From positions 1 through 64,000 of the forward strand of contig NZ_JBBAYJ010000018.1 in assembly GCF_037153975.1 (NCBI RefSeq): a stretch of DNA of 64,000 nucleotides, read 5' to 3'. This document shows, piece by piece, positions 46,551 to 59,597 of this stretch. A model generated the notes under the pieces. It worked only from the letters and a program-made list of their open reading frames with translations. It had not been told where the DNA came from and did not search any database. The stretch is from Aquipuribacter sp. SD81 (GTDB lineage Bacteria; Actinomycetota; Actinomycetes; Actinomycetales; JBBAYJ01). Position numbers and translations under genes: made by a program. How positions within the stretch are numbered: position 1 is the stretch's first letter; every line of letters starts with the position of its first letter.

Positions 46551-46556
46551 TAGCGT
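46551..46556 (+). promoter_or_regulatory. -10 box, leaderless start of the aldo/keto reductase at 46563
   Basis: TAGCGT stands 6 bases before the ATG. No ribosome-binding site is present. Confidence 0.5.
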
Positions 46557-46562
46557 CGCCGG

Positions 46563-47408
46563 ATGCCTGAGACGACCGTCCCGACCCACACCCTGAACGA
46601 CGGCACCGAGCTGCCGGCCATCGGCTTCGGCACGTACCCCCTGCGCGGCGCCGAGGGCGTCGACGCCGTCGAGTCGGCCATCCGGGCCGGGTACCGCCTC
46701 ATCGACACGGCCGTGAACTACGAGAACGAGGCCGAGGTCGGCGAGGCGATCCGGCGCAGCGGGGTCGACCGCGACGAGCTCGTCGTCACGAGCAAGCTGC
46801 CCGGCCGGCACCACGGCTACGACGAGGCGCTCGCGAGCATCCGCGGCTCGCTGGAGCGGCTCGGGCTGGAACGCCTCGATCTGCACCTCATCCACTGGCC
46901 CAACCCGTCCGTCGGCCGCTACCGCGAGGCGTGGCGGGCGCTGGTCACCGCGCGCGACGAGGGCCTCGTCCGCTCCCCCGGCGTCTCGAACTTCACCGAG
47001 CAGCACCTGGAGGAGGTCGTCGCCGACACCGGCGTGACGCCGGTGGTGAACCAGGTGGAGCTGCACCCGACGTTCCCGCAGGTCGACATGCGGGCCGTCC
47101 ACGCCCGCATGGGTGTGCAGACGGAGTCGTGGAGCCCGCTCGGCGGGCGCGACGCGCTGCTCGGCAGCGACACGGTGAGCCGCCTCGCCGAGCGCCACGG
47201 CGTCACGGCCGCGCAGGTCGTCCTGCGCTGGCACGTGCAGCTGGGCAGCGTGCCGCTGCCCAAGTCGGCCACGCCGGAGCGGCAGCGGAGCAACCTCGAC
47301 GTGTTCGGCTTCGCGCTCGACACCGACGAGATGGCCGCCCTGACGGTCCTCGCGCAGCCGGACGGCCGCCTGTTCGGCGGCGACCCCCGGACGCACGAGG
47401 AGATGTAG
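46563..47408 (+). CDS. Aldo/keto reductase (AKR5-like)
   Basis: The 281-residue protein is an NADPH-dependent carbonyl reductase with the full tetrad D48, Y53, K78 and H111 (D-T-A-V-N-Y-E-N, V-T-S-K-L-P, L-I-H-W-P-N-P). The G-F-G-T-Y-P-L start and S-V-P-L-P-K-S-A-T-P-E-R nucleotide-binding segment are those of the 2,5-diketogluconate reductase branch. The physiological substrate is unknown. It converges on gatB with 6 bases between stops. Confidence 0.93.
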   Translation: MPETTVPTHTLNDGTELPAIGFGTYPLRGAEGVDAVESAIRAGYRLIDTAVNYENEAEVGEAIRRSGVDRDELVVTSKLPGRHHGYDEALASIRGSLERLGLERLDLHLIHWPNPSVGRYREAWRALVTARDEGLVRSPGVSNFTEQHLEEVVADTGVTPVVNQVELHPTFPQVDMRAVHARMGVQTESWSPLGGRDALLGSDTVSRLAERHGVTAAQVVLRWHVQLGSVPLPKSATPERQRSNLDVFGFALDTDEMAALTVLAQPDGRLFGGDPRTHEEM

Positions 47409-47414
47409 CCCGCC

Positions 47415-48920
47415 TCAGCCCGCGGCGCGCTCCAGGACGAGCTCGCGCACGCGGGCGGCGTCGGCCTGACCGCGCATCTCCTTCATGACCGCCCCGATGA
47501 TCGCGCCGGCGGCCTGGACCTTGCCGGAGCGGATCTTCTCCACCACGTCGGGCTGCGCCGCGAGCGCCCGGTCGACGGCCTCGGCGAGCGCGCCGTCGTC
47601 GGAGACGACCTCCAGCCCGCGGGCCGTGGCGACGTGCTCCGGCGAGCCCTCGCCCGCGAGCACGCCGTCGAGCACCTGTCGCGCCATGGAGTCGGTGAGC
47701 CGGCCGGAGTCGACGAGCCCCTGCAGCTCGGCGACCTGCTCGGGCGTGACGGGCAGGTCGGCGAGCTCGGCGCCGTCGGCCTTCGCCCGGCGCGACAGCT
47801 CGCCCATCCACCACTTGCGGGCGGCGGCGGGCGAGGCCCCGGCGGCGACGGTCGCCTCGACGAGGTCGAGGGCGCCCGCGTTGACGACGTCGCGCAGCTC
47901 GGCGTCGGTGAGGCCCCAGTCGGACTGCAGCCTCCTGCGGCGGGCCGCGGGCGGCTCGGGCAGGGCCGCGCGCAGCTGCTCGACCCACGCGGCGTCCGGC
48001 TCGACGGGCACGAGGTCGGGCTCGGGGAAGTAGCGGTAGTCGTCGGCGTCGGACTTGGGACGCCCGGCCGTGGTGACGCCGGTGTCCTCGTGCCAGTGGC
48101 GCGTCTCCTGCGTGACGGTCCCGCCGGCGTCCAGGAGCGCGGCCTGCCGCTGCACCTCGTGGCGGACCGCGCGCTCCACCGAGCGCAGCGAGTTGACGTT
48201 CTTCGTCTCGGTGCGCGTCCCGAGCGGCGCGTCGGCGGAGGCCCGCAGCGACACGTTCGCGTCGCAGCGCAGGTTGCCGCGCTCCATGCGGACCTCGGAC
48301 ACGTCGAGCCCGCGCAGCAGGTCGCGCAGCGTCGAGACGTAGGCGCGCGCGACCTCGGCCACGCGCGCACCGGTGCCGGTGACCGGCCTCGTCACGATCT
48401 CGATGAGGGGGATGCCCGCGCGGTTGTAGTCGACGAGGGAGTACTCGGCGCCGTGGATGCGGCCGGTCGACCCGCCGACGTGCGTCGACTTGCCCGTGTC
48501 CTCCTCCATGTGGGCGCGCTCGATGCCCACCCGCACGACCTCGCCGTCGTCGAGGGTGACGTCGAGCCAGCCGTCGGAGGCGATCGGCTCGTCGTACTGC
48601 GAGGTCTGGAAGTTCTTCGGCATGTCCGGGTAGAAGTAGTTCTTCCGCGCGAACCGGCCGTACGGCGCGATGGTGCAGTTGAGCGCGAGCCCGATGCGGA
48701 TCGCCGACTCGACCGCCTTCGCGTTGAGCACGGGCAGCGCGCCGGGCAGCCCGAGGCACACCGGGCACACCTGGCTGTTCGCGGGCGCGGCGAAGGAGTG
48801 CTCGCAGCCGCAGAACATCTTCGTGCGGGTCGACAGCTCGACGTGCACCTCGAGCCCGACGACCGGGTCGAAGCGGGCGACCGCGTCGTCGAAGGGCACG
48901 AGCTCGGTGCTGACGGTCAT
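47415..48920 (-). CDS. gatB: Asp/Glu-tRNA amidotransferase subunit B
   Basis: GatB binds misacylated Glu-tRNA-Gln or Asp-tRNA-Asn and activates it for amidation. The 501-residue protein has V-G-L-E-V-H-V-E-L, the zinc-site cysteines in F-C-G-C and [23 protein letters not shown], and a C-terminal YqeY-like helical tail. Its ATG overlaps the gatA stop by 4 bases (ATGA). Last gene of gatCAB. Confidence 0.98.
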   Translation of the reverse strand: MTVSTELVPFDDAVARFDPVVGLEVHVELSTRTKMFCGCEHSFAAPANSQVCPVCLGLPGALPVLNAKAVESAIRIGLALNCTIAPYGRFARKNYFYPDMPKNFQTSQYDEPIASDGWLDVTLDDGEVVRVGIERAHMEEDTGKSTHVGGSTGRIHGAEYSLVDYNRAGIPLIEIVTRPVTGTGARVAEVARAYVSTLRDLLRGLDVSEVRMERGNLRCDANVSLRASADAPLGTRTETKNVNSLRSVERAVRHEVQRQAALLDAGGTVTQETRHWHEDTGVTTAGRPKSDADDYRYFPEPDLVPVEPDAAWVEQLRAALPEPPAARRRRLQSDWGLTDAELRDVVNAGALDLVEATVAAGASPAAARKWWMGELSRRAKADGAELADLPVTPEQVAELQGLVDSGRLTDSMARQVLDGVLAGEGSPEHVATARGLEVVSDDGALAEAVDRALAAQPDVVEKIRSGKVQAAGAIIGAVMKEMRGQADAARVRELVLERAAG

Positions 48921-50479
48921 GCGGGGGCTCCCGTCGTGACGGCGGTGCGGGGGAAGGAGCCGAGCGCGGGCGCCCGGTCGAGCAGGGGTCCGCCCCAGCG
49001 GTCCAGCAGGCGGGCCTCGAGCGCGGCGCCGACCCGGTACAGCCGGTCGTCGGCCCGGGCGGGCGCCAGCAGCTGGATGCCGGCCGGCAGCCCGTCCTCG
49101 TCGGCGAGCCCGCTCGGCAGGGACATGCCCGGCACCCCCGCGAGGTTCGCGGGGATGGTGGCGACGTCGTTGAGGTACATGGCCATGGGGTCGTCGAGCT
49201 TGTCGCCGAAGCGGAAGGCCGTGGTCGGCGCCGTCGGCGACACGAGCACGTCGGCGGCCTCGAAGGCGGCCGCGAAGTCGCGCTGCACGAGGGTGCGGAC
49301 CTTCTGCGCGCTGCCGTAGTACGCGTCGTAGTAGCCGGCGCTCAGCGCGTACGTGCCGAGGACGATGCGCCGCTTCACCTCGTCGCCGAAGCCCGCCTCG
49401 CGGGTGGCGGCCATCACCTGCTCGGCGGTGGAGGCGGGGTCGCCGTCGCCGACGCGGAGGCCGTAGCGCATGGCGTCGAACTTCGCGAGGTTGCTCGAGG
49501 CCTCGCTCGGCAGGATGAGGTAGTACGCCGCGAGGGCGTAGCGGAAGTGCGGCGCCGACACCTCGACGACCTCCGCACCCGCCGCGCGCAGCTCCTCGAC
49601 CGCCTCGGCGAAGCGCGCCTGCACCCCGGCCTGGTACCCCTCGCCGCCGAGCTCGCGCACGAGCCCGACCCGCACCCCGGTGAGGTCGCCGGTCGCGCCG
49701 GCCCGGGCGGCCGCGACGACGTCGGGAGCCGCCCCGGGCAGGGACGTGGAGTCGCGCGGGTCGTGCCCGCCCATCACCTCGTGCAGCAGAGCCGCGTCGA
49801 GCACGGTCCGCGCGCACGGTCCGGCCTGGTCGAGGCTGGAGGCGAGCGCGACGAGGCCGTAGCGGGACACCCCGCCGTACGTCGGCTTGACGCCGACGGT
49901 GCCGGTGACGGCCGCGGGCTGGCGGATCGAGCCGCCGGTGTCGGTGCCGACGGCCAGCGGCGCCTCGAACGACGCGACGGCCGCGGCGGACCCGCCACCG
50001 GACCCGCCGGGGATGCGCTCGAGGTCCCACGGGTTGCGGGTCGGCCCGTACGCGGAGTGCTCGGTGGAGGAGCCCATGGCGAACTCGTCCATGTTCGTCT
50101 TGCCGAGCAGCGGGGTGCGAGCGGCGCGCAGCCGCTCGACGAGCGTCGCGTCGTACGGCGGCACCCAGCCGGACAGGATGCGCGAGCCGACGGTCGTCGG
50201 CATGCCGCGGGTGGCGACGACGTCCTTGACGGCCACGGGCACGCCCGCCAGTGCGGGCAGGTCCTCCCCGGCGGCACGCGCGGCGTCGACCTCGGCGGCG
50301 ACCGCGAGCGCCTCCTCGGCGGCGACGTGGAGGAACGCGTGGACGCCCGCCTCGGCCGAGCCGTCGACGGCGTCGATCCGGTCCAGCGCCGCCCGGGTGA
50401 GCTCGCTGCTCGTGGTCTCGCCGGCGGCCATGGCCGCGGCCATGCCCGCGGCGCTCAGGCGCGTGAGGTCGTCGCTCAT
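48917..50479 (-). CDS. gatA: Glu-tRNA amidotransferase subunit A
   Basis: GatA releases ammonia from glutamine for the amidation of Glu-tRNA. The 520-residue amidase-signature protein has the catalytic Lys in [11 protein letters not shown] and the serine-rich [12 protein letters not shown] loop with [12 protein letters not shown]. Its start overlaps the gatC stop by one base and its stop overlaps gatB by four, so the three subunits are translated as a coupled set. Confidence 0.98.
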   Translation of the reverse strand: MSDDLTRLSAAGMAAAMAAGETTSSELTRAALDRIDAVDGSAEAGVHAFLHVAAEEALAVAAEVDAARAAGEDLPALAGVPVAVKDVVATRGMPTTVGSRILSGWVPPYDATLVERLRAARTPLLGKTNMDEFAMGSSTEHSAYGPTRNPWDLERIPGGSGGGSAAAVASFEAPLAVGTDTGGSIRQPAAVTGTVGVKPTYGGVSRYGLVALASSLDQAGPCARTVLDAALLHEVMGGHDPRDSTSLPGAAPDVVAAARAGATGDLTGVRVGLVRELGGEGYQAGVQARFAEAVEELRAAGAEVVEVSAPHFRYALAAYYLILPSEASSNLAKFDAMRYGLRVGDGDPASTAEQVMAATREAGFGDEVKRRIVLGTYALSAGYYDAYYGSAQKVRTLVQRDFAAAFEAADVLVSPTAPTTAFRFGDKLDDPMAMYLNDVATIPANLAGVPGMSLPSGLADEDGLPAGIQLLAPARADDRLYRVGAALEARLLDRWGGPLLDRAPALGSFPRTAVTTGAPA

Positions 50480-50799
50480 CAGTCCTCCTCGAGGATGCGG
50501 GGGACGCGGAACCGGTCGTCCTCGACGGCCGGGGCGCCCGCGAGGGCCGCCTCGGCCCCGAGGCCGGGCACGGGCACGTCCTCGCGGGTGACGTTGCTGA
50601 GCGGCATCGGGTGGCTGGTCGCGGGCACGTCCGGGGTGGCGACCTCCTGCACCTGCGCGACGGCCTCGAGCACCACCGACAGCTGCCCGGCGAGGCGCTC
50701 CCGCTCGGCGTCGGTGAGGGCGATCCGGGCGAGCCCGGCGAGGTGCGCGACGCGGTCGGCGTCGAGCTGCTCGGGCGCGCGGGCAGGGGTGTCGGGCAT
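50479..50799 (-). CDS. gatC: Glu-tRNA amidotransferase subunit C
   Basis: This small subunit (106 residues) tethers GatA and GatB. It shows [13 protein letters not shown] at about 17-29 and [10 protein letters not shown] near the C-terminus, both typical. It begins 12 bases after the ligA stop on the same strand, so ligA-gatCAB may be one transcript. Confidence 0.95.
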   Translation of the reverse strand: MPDTPARAPEQLDADRVAHLAGLARIALTDAERERLAGQLSVVLEAVAQVQEVATPDVPATSHPMPLSNVTREDVPVPGLGAEAALAGAPAVEDDRFRVPRILEED

Positions 50800-50810
50800 G
50801 GGCAGGGAGT

Positions 50811-54051
<3,241 letters not shown>

Positions 54052-54113
54052 GCGCCCATCCAGCCCCCGCGCCGCCCGTGCGGCAACCCGGGGCCTGGGA
54101 GACTGGCCGGGCC

Positions 54114-56678
54114 ATGACTGCCGACCCCGCCGCCGAGCCGACCGTCCACCCCCTTCCGGTGTCCCCGGACCGGGCGCCGCTCGGCGACCTCGCGGGCTCT
54201 GACGCCGACACCGTCCTGGAGCGGGTGACGGCGTGGGCGGGCGAGGCGGGCCTCGCGCTCTACCCGCACCAGGAGGAGGCCCTGCTGGAGCTCGCGAGCG
54301 GCTCGCACGTCGTCCTCGCGACGCCGACGGGCTCCGGCAAGAGCCTCGTCGCGGCCGGCGCGCACGCGCTCGCCCTCGGCGACGGTCGGCGCACCTTCTA
54401 CACCGCGCCGATCAAGGCGCTCGTGAGCGAGAAGTTCTTCGCGCTGTGCGACGCCTTCGGCGCCGAGCACGTCGGCATGATGACCGGCGACGCCGGCATC
54501 AACACCGACGCGCCGATCGTGTGCGCGACCGCGGAGGTGCTCGCGAACCTCGCGCTGCGCCAGGGCCGCGAGGCCCGCGTCGGCCAGGTCGTCATGGACG
54601 AGTTCCACTACTACGGCGACCGCGACCGCGGCTGGGCGTGGCAGGTCCCGCTCATCGAGCTGACCGGCGCCCAGTTCCTCCTCATGTCGGCGACGCTCGG
54701 CGACGTGACCGCGCTCGCGCGGCGGCTCGAGGAGCGCACCGGCACGCCCGTCTCGCACGTGACGTCGGCCGAGCGGCCGGTGCCGCTGTCATTCCACTGG
54801 TCGCTGGACCCGCTGCACGAGGCCGTCGAGCTGCTGGTGCGCGACGACCAGGCACCGGTCTACGTCGTGCACCCGACGCAGGCCGCCGCGCTGGAGCACG
54901 CGGCGAGCCTGCTGAGCACCCCGCTCCGCGGCAAGGAGCAGAAGCAGGCGATCGCCGACGAGATCGGGCAGTTCCGCTTCGGCCCCGGCTTCGGCACCCA
55001 GCTCAAGCGCCTGGTGACGGCCGGGGTCGGCGTGCACCACGCGGGCATGCTGCCGCGCTACCGCCGGCTCGTGGAGCGCCTCGCGCAGCGCGGCCTGCTC
55101 GCGGTGGTGTGCGGCACCGACACCCTCGGGGTCGGCATCAACGTGCCGATCCGCACCGTGCTCATCGTGTCGCTCACCAAGTTCGACGGGCAGAAGGTGC
55201 GGCTGCTGAGCGCGCGCGAGTTCCACCAGGTCGCCGGACGCGCCGGCCGCGCGGGCTACGACACCGCCGGGCGGGTCGTCGTGCAGGCGCCCGAGCACGT
55301 CATCGAGAACGAGCGAGCCGCGGCCAAGGCGAGCAACGACCCCGCCAAGCGGAGGAAGCTCGTCAAGAAGAAGCCGCCGGTCGGCACCGTCACGTGGAAC
55401 GAGCAGACCTTCGACCGGCTCGTGGGCGCCGAGCCGGAGGCGCTCGTCCCCCGCTTCCGGGTGACGACGGCGATGCTCCTCAACGTCATCGCCCGCCCCG
55501 GCGACCCCTTCACCGCCATGCGCCGGCTCATCGAGCACTCCGACGAGCCGCGACCGCGACAGCTGCACCACATGCGCCGCGCCATCGCCGCCTACCGCTC
55601 GCTGCTCGCGGCCGGGGTCGTGGAGAAGGTCGACCCGCCGGACCCCGACGGGCGGACCGTCCGGCTGACGGTCGACCTGCAGCGCGACTTCGCCCTCAAC
55701 CAGCCGCTGTCGCCGTTCGCCCTCGCCGCGTTCGAGCTCCTCGACCGCGAGGCGCCCGACTACGCCCTCGACGTCGTCAGCGTCATCGAGTCGACCCTCG
55801 ACGACCCGCGCCAGGTCCTCGCCGCGCAGGCGTGGCAGGCGCGCGGCGAGGCGATCGGCGAGATGAAGGCCGACGGCATCGAGTACGAGGAGCGCATGGA
55901 GCTGCTCGAGGAGGTCACGCACCCGCGCCCGCTCGCGGAGCTGCTCGAGCACGCCTACGAGACCTACGTCGGCGGGCACCCGTGGGTGCGTGAGCACGAG
56001 CTGAGCCCGAAGTCGGTCGTGCGCGACATGTACGAGCGCGCGGCGACCTTCAGCGAGTACGTGCGCGCCTACGACCTCGTGCGGTCGGAGGGCGTCCTGC
56101 TGCGCTACCTCGCCGACGCCTACCGGGCGCTGCGCCAGACCGTGCCCGAGGCCGCGCGCACCGAGGAGCTGCACGACCTCGTGGAGTGGCTCGGCGAGCT
56201 CGTGCGGCAGGTCGACTCCTCCCTGCTCGACGAGTGGGCGCTGCTCGCGGCGGGCGCGGAAGCCGTCGCGGAGGTCCGGCCGGGCTCGCTCGACGACGGC
56301 CCGCCACCCGTCACCCGCAACGTCCGCGCGTTCCGCGTGCTCGTCCGCAACGAGATGTTCCGCCGGGTGCGCCTCGCGGCGCTGCGGCACTGGAACCCGC
56401 TCGGCGAGCTCGACGCCGAGGCCGGCTGGGACGCCGAGCGCTGGCGGGAGGCGCTCGAGGCGTACTTCGCCGAGCACGACGAGATCGGCACCGGCCCGGA
56501 CGCCCGCGGCCCGGACCGGTTCATGGTGACGGTCGAGCGCGAGCGGTGGGTGGTCCGGCAGACGTTCGACGACCCGGCGGGCGACCTCGACTGGGGCATC
56601 GGTGCCGTCGTCGACCTCGCGGCGAGCGACGCCGCGGGCGAGGCGGTGGTGCGGGTGAGCGACGTCGGTCGGCTCTGA
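54114..56678 (+). CDS. Ski2-like DEAD/DEAH-box RNA helicase (DUF3516 type)
   Basis: The 854-residue superfamily 2 helicase has motif [10 protein letters not shown] (K76), motif II M-D-E-F-H (D162), motif III S-A-T-L and motif [14 protein letters not shown]-terminal region of about 400 residues (DUF3516) follows, including [11 protein letters not shown]. This domain order resembles Mtr4/Ski2-type enzymes and is common in actinobacteria; a role in RNA turnover or processing is inference. ATG at 54114, with GAGACT 9 bases upstream. Confidence 0.9.
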   Translation: MTADPAAEPTVHPLPVSPDRAPLGDLAGSDADTVLERVTAWAGEAGLALYPHQEEALLELASGSHVVLATPTGSGKSLVAAGAHALALGDGRRTFYTAPIKALVSEKFFALCDAFGAEHVGMMTGDAGINTDAPIVCATAEVLANLALRQGREARVGQVVMDEFHYYGDRDRGWAWQVPLIELTGAQFLLMSATLGDVTALARRLEERTGTPVSHVTSAERPVPLSFHWSLDPLHEAVELLVRDDQAPVYVVHPTQAAALEHAASLLSTPLRGKEQKQAIADEIGQFRFGPGFGTQLKRLVTAGVGVHHAGMLPRYRRLVERLAQRGLLAVVCGTDTLGVGINVPIRTVLIVSLTKFDGQKVRLLSAREFHQVAGRAGRAGYDTAGRVVVQAPEHVIENERAAAKASNDPAKRRKLVKKKPPVGTVTWNEQTFDRLVGAEPEALVPRFRVTTAMLLNVIARPGDPFTAMRRLIEHSDEPRPRQLHHMRRAIAAYRSLLAAGVVEKVDPPDPDGRTVRLTVDLQRDFALNQPLSPFALAAFELLDREAPDYALDVVSVIESTLDDPRQVLAAQAWQARGEAIGEMKADGIEYEERMELLEEVTHPRPLAELLEHAYETYVGGHPWVREHELSPKSVVRDMYERAATFSEYVRAYDLVRSEGVLLRYLADAYRALRQTVPEAARTEELHDLVEWLGELVRQVDSSLLDEWALLAAGAEAVAEVRPGSLDDGPPPVTRNVRAFRVLVRNEMFRRVRLAALRHWNPLGELDAEAGWDAERWREALEAYFAEHDEIGTGPDARGPDRFMVTVERERWVVRQTFDDPAGDLDWGIGAVVDLAASDAAGEAVVRVSDVGRL

Positions 56679-56712
56679 GCCGCGGGACCACCAGCCCGCC
56701 CGCACGTCGGCC

Positions 56713-56718
56713 TACGGT
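56713..56718 (+). promoter_or_regulatory. -10 box before the Nudix leader ORF
   Basis: TACGGT stands 6 bases before the ATG at 56725, not before the Nudix start. The transcript should begin at that ATG. Confidence 0.5.
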
Positions 56719-56724
56719 GACCGC

Positions 56725-56775
56725 ATGCGGACGACCCTCGACATCGCCACCCCCCGGCGCGGGGTGGCCCGGTGA
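56725..56775 (+). CDS. Leaderless 16-residue upstream ORF coupled to the Nudix gene
   Basis: ATG at 56725 opens a frame for M-R-T-T-L-D-I-A-T-P-R-R-G-V-A-R that ends at TGA 56773-56775. That stop overlaps the Nudix GTG (56772-56774) in a GTGA. The Nudix gene has no ribosome-binding site of its own, so ribosomes loaded on this mini-ORF probably re-initiate at the GTG. No amino-acid bias suggests attenuation. Confidence 0.5.
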   Translation: MRTTLDIATPRRGVAR

Positions 56776-57482
56776 ACGCCCCGCCGGGCGGTCGGCGCGG
56801 GGTCGACGTCCCCGACGGGCGAGGGCGCACCGGCCTGGACCGGGCCGGGCGCGGCCTGCACGGCAACCCCGACGTCGTCGTGCGCGAGGTGGAGGTCACC
56901 TCCGACGGGTGGCACGTGCTGCGGCGCACCACCCTCGACGTGCGCCGCCGCGACGGCACCTGGACCACCCAGCAGCGCGAGACCTACGACCGCGGTGACG
57001 GCGCGACCCTCCTGCCCTACGACGACGAGCGCGGCACGGTGCTGCTCACCCGCCAGTTCCGCTACCCCGCCTACGTCAACGGCCACCCCGACGGGATGCT
57101 CGTCGAGGCCGCCGCGGGGCTGCTGGACGCCGACGACCCGCTCAGCGCCATCCGCCGGGAGGCCGCCGAGGAGCTGGGCGTCGTCCTCGGGGAGGTGGAG
57201 CACCTCTTCGACCTCTTCATGAGCCCGGGCTCGGTCACCGAGCGGGTCCACTTCTACGCCGCGCCCTACACGCCGGCGGACCGCACCTCGGGCGGTGGGG
57301 GTGTCGTCGATGAGGGCGAGGACATCGAGGTCCTCGAGCTCGCGCTGGCCGACGCGACGGCGATGTGCCGGGACGGGCGCATCCGCGACGGCAAGACCGT
57401 CATCCTGCTGCAGTGGGCCGCCGCGCGGCAGGCGGCGGCGGGCGCCCCGCGGCCCGGACCTGCCACCGCGTCCGACCGCTGA
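56772..57482 (+). CDS. Nudix hydrolase (ADP-ribose/GDP-mannose pyrophosphatase-like)
   Basis: The 236-residue protein hydrolyses nucleoside diphosphates linked to another group. The Nudix box spans about 115-136: G-L-L-D-A-D-D-P-L-S-A-I-R-R-E-A-A-E-E-L-G with Asp where the first Glu of the consensus is expected; the catalytic R-E-A-A-E-E-L is intact. Q-F-R-Y-P-A-Y, M-L-V-E-A-A-A-G and M-S-P-G-S-V-T-E-R match the NudK/ADP-ribose branch. Start is GTG 56772, coupled to the mini-ORF before it. Confidence 0.88.
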   Translation: MNAPPGGRRGVDVPDGRGRTGLDRAGRGLHGNPDVVVREVEVTSDGWHVLRRTTLDVRRRDGTWTTQQRETYDRGDGATLLPYDDERGTVLLTRQFRYPAYVNGHPDGMLVEAAAGLLDADDPLSAIRREAAEELGVVLGEVEHLFDLFMSPGSVTERVHFYAAPYTPADRTSGGGGVVDEGEDIEVLELALADATAMCRDGRIRDGKTVILLQWAAARQAAAGAPRPGPATASDR

Positions 57483-57528
57483 CGGGAACGGGCTGCCGCC
57501 GGAGCGCGCGACGCGCCACACTACGGCC

Positions 57529-58509
57529 GTGCTCACCGGCGCGCGCACGCCCTGCGAGTGGCAGGGCCGTGCCCTCGGGGGCCTGGCCTGGGGCGATGCC
57601 GACGGCGGCACGCTGGTCGTCGCCGTCCACGGCATCACGGCCAACGCCGCGGCGTGGACGGCCGTGGCGCCGCGGCTGCTCGCCGACCCGGCCCCCGCGG
57701 GGGTCGCCGCCGTGGTCGCGCCCGAGCTGCGCGGCCGGGGGTCGAGCCTGGGCCTGCCGGGGCCGTGGGGGCTGGCGCGCCACGCGGACGACGTCGCCGC
57801 CGAGGTCACGGTCCTGCTCGACGCCGTCCCGCACCGGGCCGTCGCGCTCGTCGGGCACTCCATGGGCGCCTTCGCGCTGGCAGCGCTGGCGACCCGTCAC
57901 CCCGGCCTGCTGGACCGGCTGGCCGGCGTCGTCCTCGTCGACGGGGCCCTGCCGCTGGAGGCACCGCCGGGCACCGCTCCGGGGGAGGCGGCGGCCGCGG
58001 CCCTCGGCCCGGCGCTGGCACGGCTGCGTCGGACGTTCACGTCACGCGCCGAGCACCGGGCGCTGTGGGCGGCACACCCGGCGCTGCAGGGGCTGCCCGT
58101 CGAGGTGGTCGACGCCTACGCCGCCCGGGACCTCGTGCCCGCCACCGACGAGGGCGACGGCCGCGCCACCGCCTGGCGCGTGCCGGTCGCCCCGGACGCG
58201 GTGACGCAGGACATGGGCGACCTCCACGACCCCGCGCTGCTCACCACCGGCCTCGAGCGCCTCGCCGCCCGGGGCGCGCGGCTGCTCACGTGCCCCCGGG
58301 GCCTCGACGACGGCGCGCCGCTGTACGCCCCGGAGCTCCTCGCCCGCTGGCGCCACCGGCTGCCCGGCCTGGACCTCGTCGAGGTGCCCGGCACCAACCA
58401 CTACTCGGTGCTGTTCGCCGACCGCGGCGCCGACGCCGTCGCCGCCGCGGTGCTCTCCGCCCTCGCCACTCCCACCGCCCTCGCCCCACCCGACCAGGAG
58501 GACCGATGA
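57529..58509 (+). CDS. Alpha/beta-fold hydrolase (first of two)
   Basis: The 326-residue protein has the nucleophile elbow G-H-S-M-G (S111) after V-A-L-V, the oxyanion region V-H-G-I-T-A-N at 34-40, and the catalytic His near 296 in G-T-N-H-Y-S-V-L-F. No signal peptide, so it is cytoplasmic. The substrate is unknown. GTG at 57529 with CACACT 6 bases upstream. It overlaps the next hydrolase by 4 bases (ATGA). Confidence 0.88.
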   Translation: MLTGARTPCEWQGRALGGLAWGDADGGTLVVAVHGITANAAAWTAVAPRLLADPAPAGVAAVVAPELRGRGSSLGLPGPWGLARHADDVAAEVTVLLDAVPHRAVALVGHSMGAFALAALATRHPGLLDRLAGVVLVDGALPLEAPPGTAPGEAAAAALGPALARLRRTFTSRAEHRALWAAHPALQGLPVEVVDAYAARDLVPATDEGDGRATAWRVPVAPDAVTQDMGDLHDPALLTTGLERLAARGARLLTCPRGLDDGAPLYAPELLARWRHRLPGLDLVEVPGTNHYSVLFADRGADAVAAAVLSALATPTALAPPDQEDR

Positions 58510-59597
58510 CCGGACCGACCACCGACGGGACCCGCGCCGTCACCGCTCTCGACACCACGACGGACCGCCTGCGGGTGCGCGGCCTCGACACCGGGCCCGC
58601 CGACCAGGTCGAGAACGTGGTCGTGCTGGTCCACGGCAACCTCTCGAGCTCGGAGTTCTTCCGGCGCCAGCTCGAGGCCCTGCCCGACGGCTGGCGCGGC
58701 ATCGCCCCCGACCTCCGCGGCTTCGGCGGCACCGACCCCGCGCCGGTCGACGCCACGCGCGGTGTGCGCGACTACAGCGACGACGTGCTCTCCCTGCTCG
58801 ACGCCCTGGGCGTCGCCCGTGCGCACCTGCTGGGCTGGAGCCTCGGCGGCGGCGTGGTGACGCAGGCGGCGCTCGACCGGCCGTCCGCGGTGGCCTCGCT
58901 CGTGCTCGTCGACCCGGTCTCCCCGTACGGCTACGGCGCCACCCGCGCGGACGGCTCCCGCCTCGCCGACGACGACCCGGGCGCCGGCGCCGGCCTGGCC
59001 AACCCGCGCCTGGTCGAGCTCCTGGCCGCCGGCGAGCGCGGCGAGGAGGACCCCAGCTCCCCGCGCAACGTCATGAACGGCCTGTACTTCGCCCACGGCT
59101 TCCGCAGCCCCGACGAGGAGGAGCTGCTCACTGCGGTGCTGTCCACGCGCACCGGCGACGACCACTACCCCGGGGACGCCGCCCCCGCAGCGGGCTGGCC
59201 GAGCACCGGCCCGGGCACCCGCGGCGTGCTCAACACCCTCGCCCCGAAGCACTTCGACACCTCGGCGCTGACGTCGCTCAGCGACGACGGCCGCCGTCCG
59301 CCCGTGCTGTGGGTCCGGGGGGAGCACGACGCGATCGTCAGCGACGCCGCCGCCCTCGACCTCGCCGTGCTCGGGGGCGCCGGGGTGGTCCCCGGGTGGC
59401 CGGGGGAGCAGGAGTACCCCGTGCAGCCGATGGTCGCCCAGACCCGGGCGGTGCTCGACGCCTACGCCGCGGGCGGCGGCTCGTACCGCGAGGTCGTGCT
59501 CGACGCCGGCCACAGCCCGCACGTGGAGCGCCCCGAGGAGTTCGCCGCGGCCCTGCGCGAGCACCTCGAGGCCGCCGGCCCGTCCGGCCGTGGCTGA
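58506..59597 (+). CDS. Alpha/beta-fold hydrolase (second of two)
   Basis: The 363-residue protein has V-H-G-N-L-S-S-S-E near 43, the nucleophile S112 in L-L-G-W-S-L-G-G-G, and the catalytic His in D-A-G-H-S-P-H-V-E-R-P near the C-terminus. GAGGA lies 5 bases before the ATG. W instead of H in the G-x-S-x-G elbow, and H-S-P-H-V-E-R-P, suggest the haloalkane dehalogenase/epoxide hydrolase-like or esterase branch. It overlaps the SDR gene by 8 bases, so the three genes form one operon. Confidence 0.88.
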   Translation: MTGPTTDGTRAVTALDTTTDRLRVRGLDTGPADQVENVVVLVHGNLSSSEFFRRQLEALPDGWRGIAPDLRGFGGTDPAPVDATRGVRDYSDDVLSLLDALGVARAHLLGWSLGGGVVTQAALDRPSAVASLVLVDPVSPYGYGATRADGSRLADDDPGAGAGLANPRLVELLAAGERGEEDPSSPRNVMNGLYFAHGFRSPDEEELLTAVLSTRTGDDHYPGDAAPAAGWPSTGPGTRGVLNTLAPKHFDTSALTSLSDDGRRPPVLWVRGEHDAIVSDAAALDLAVLGGAGVVPGWPGEQEYPVQPMVAQTRAVLDAYAAGGGSYREVVLDAGHSPHVERPEEFAAALREHLEAAGPSGRG

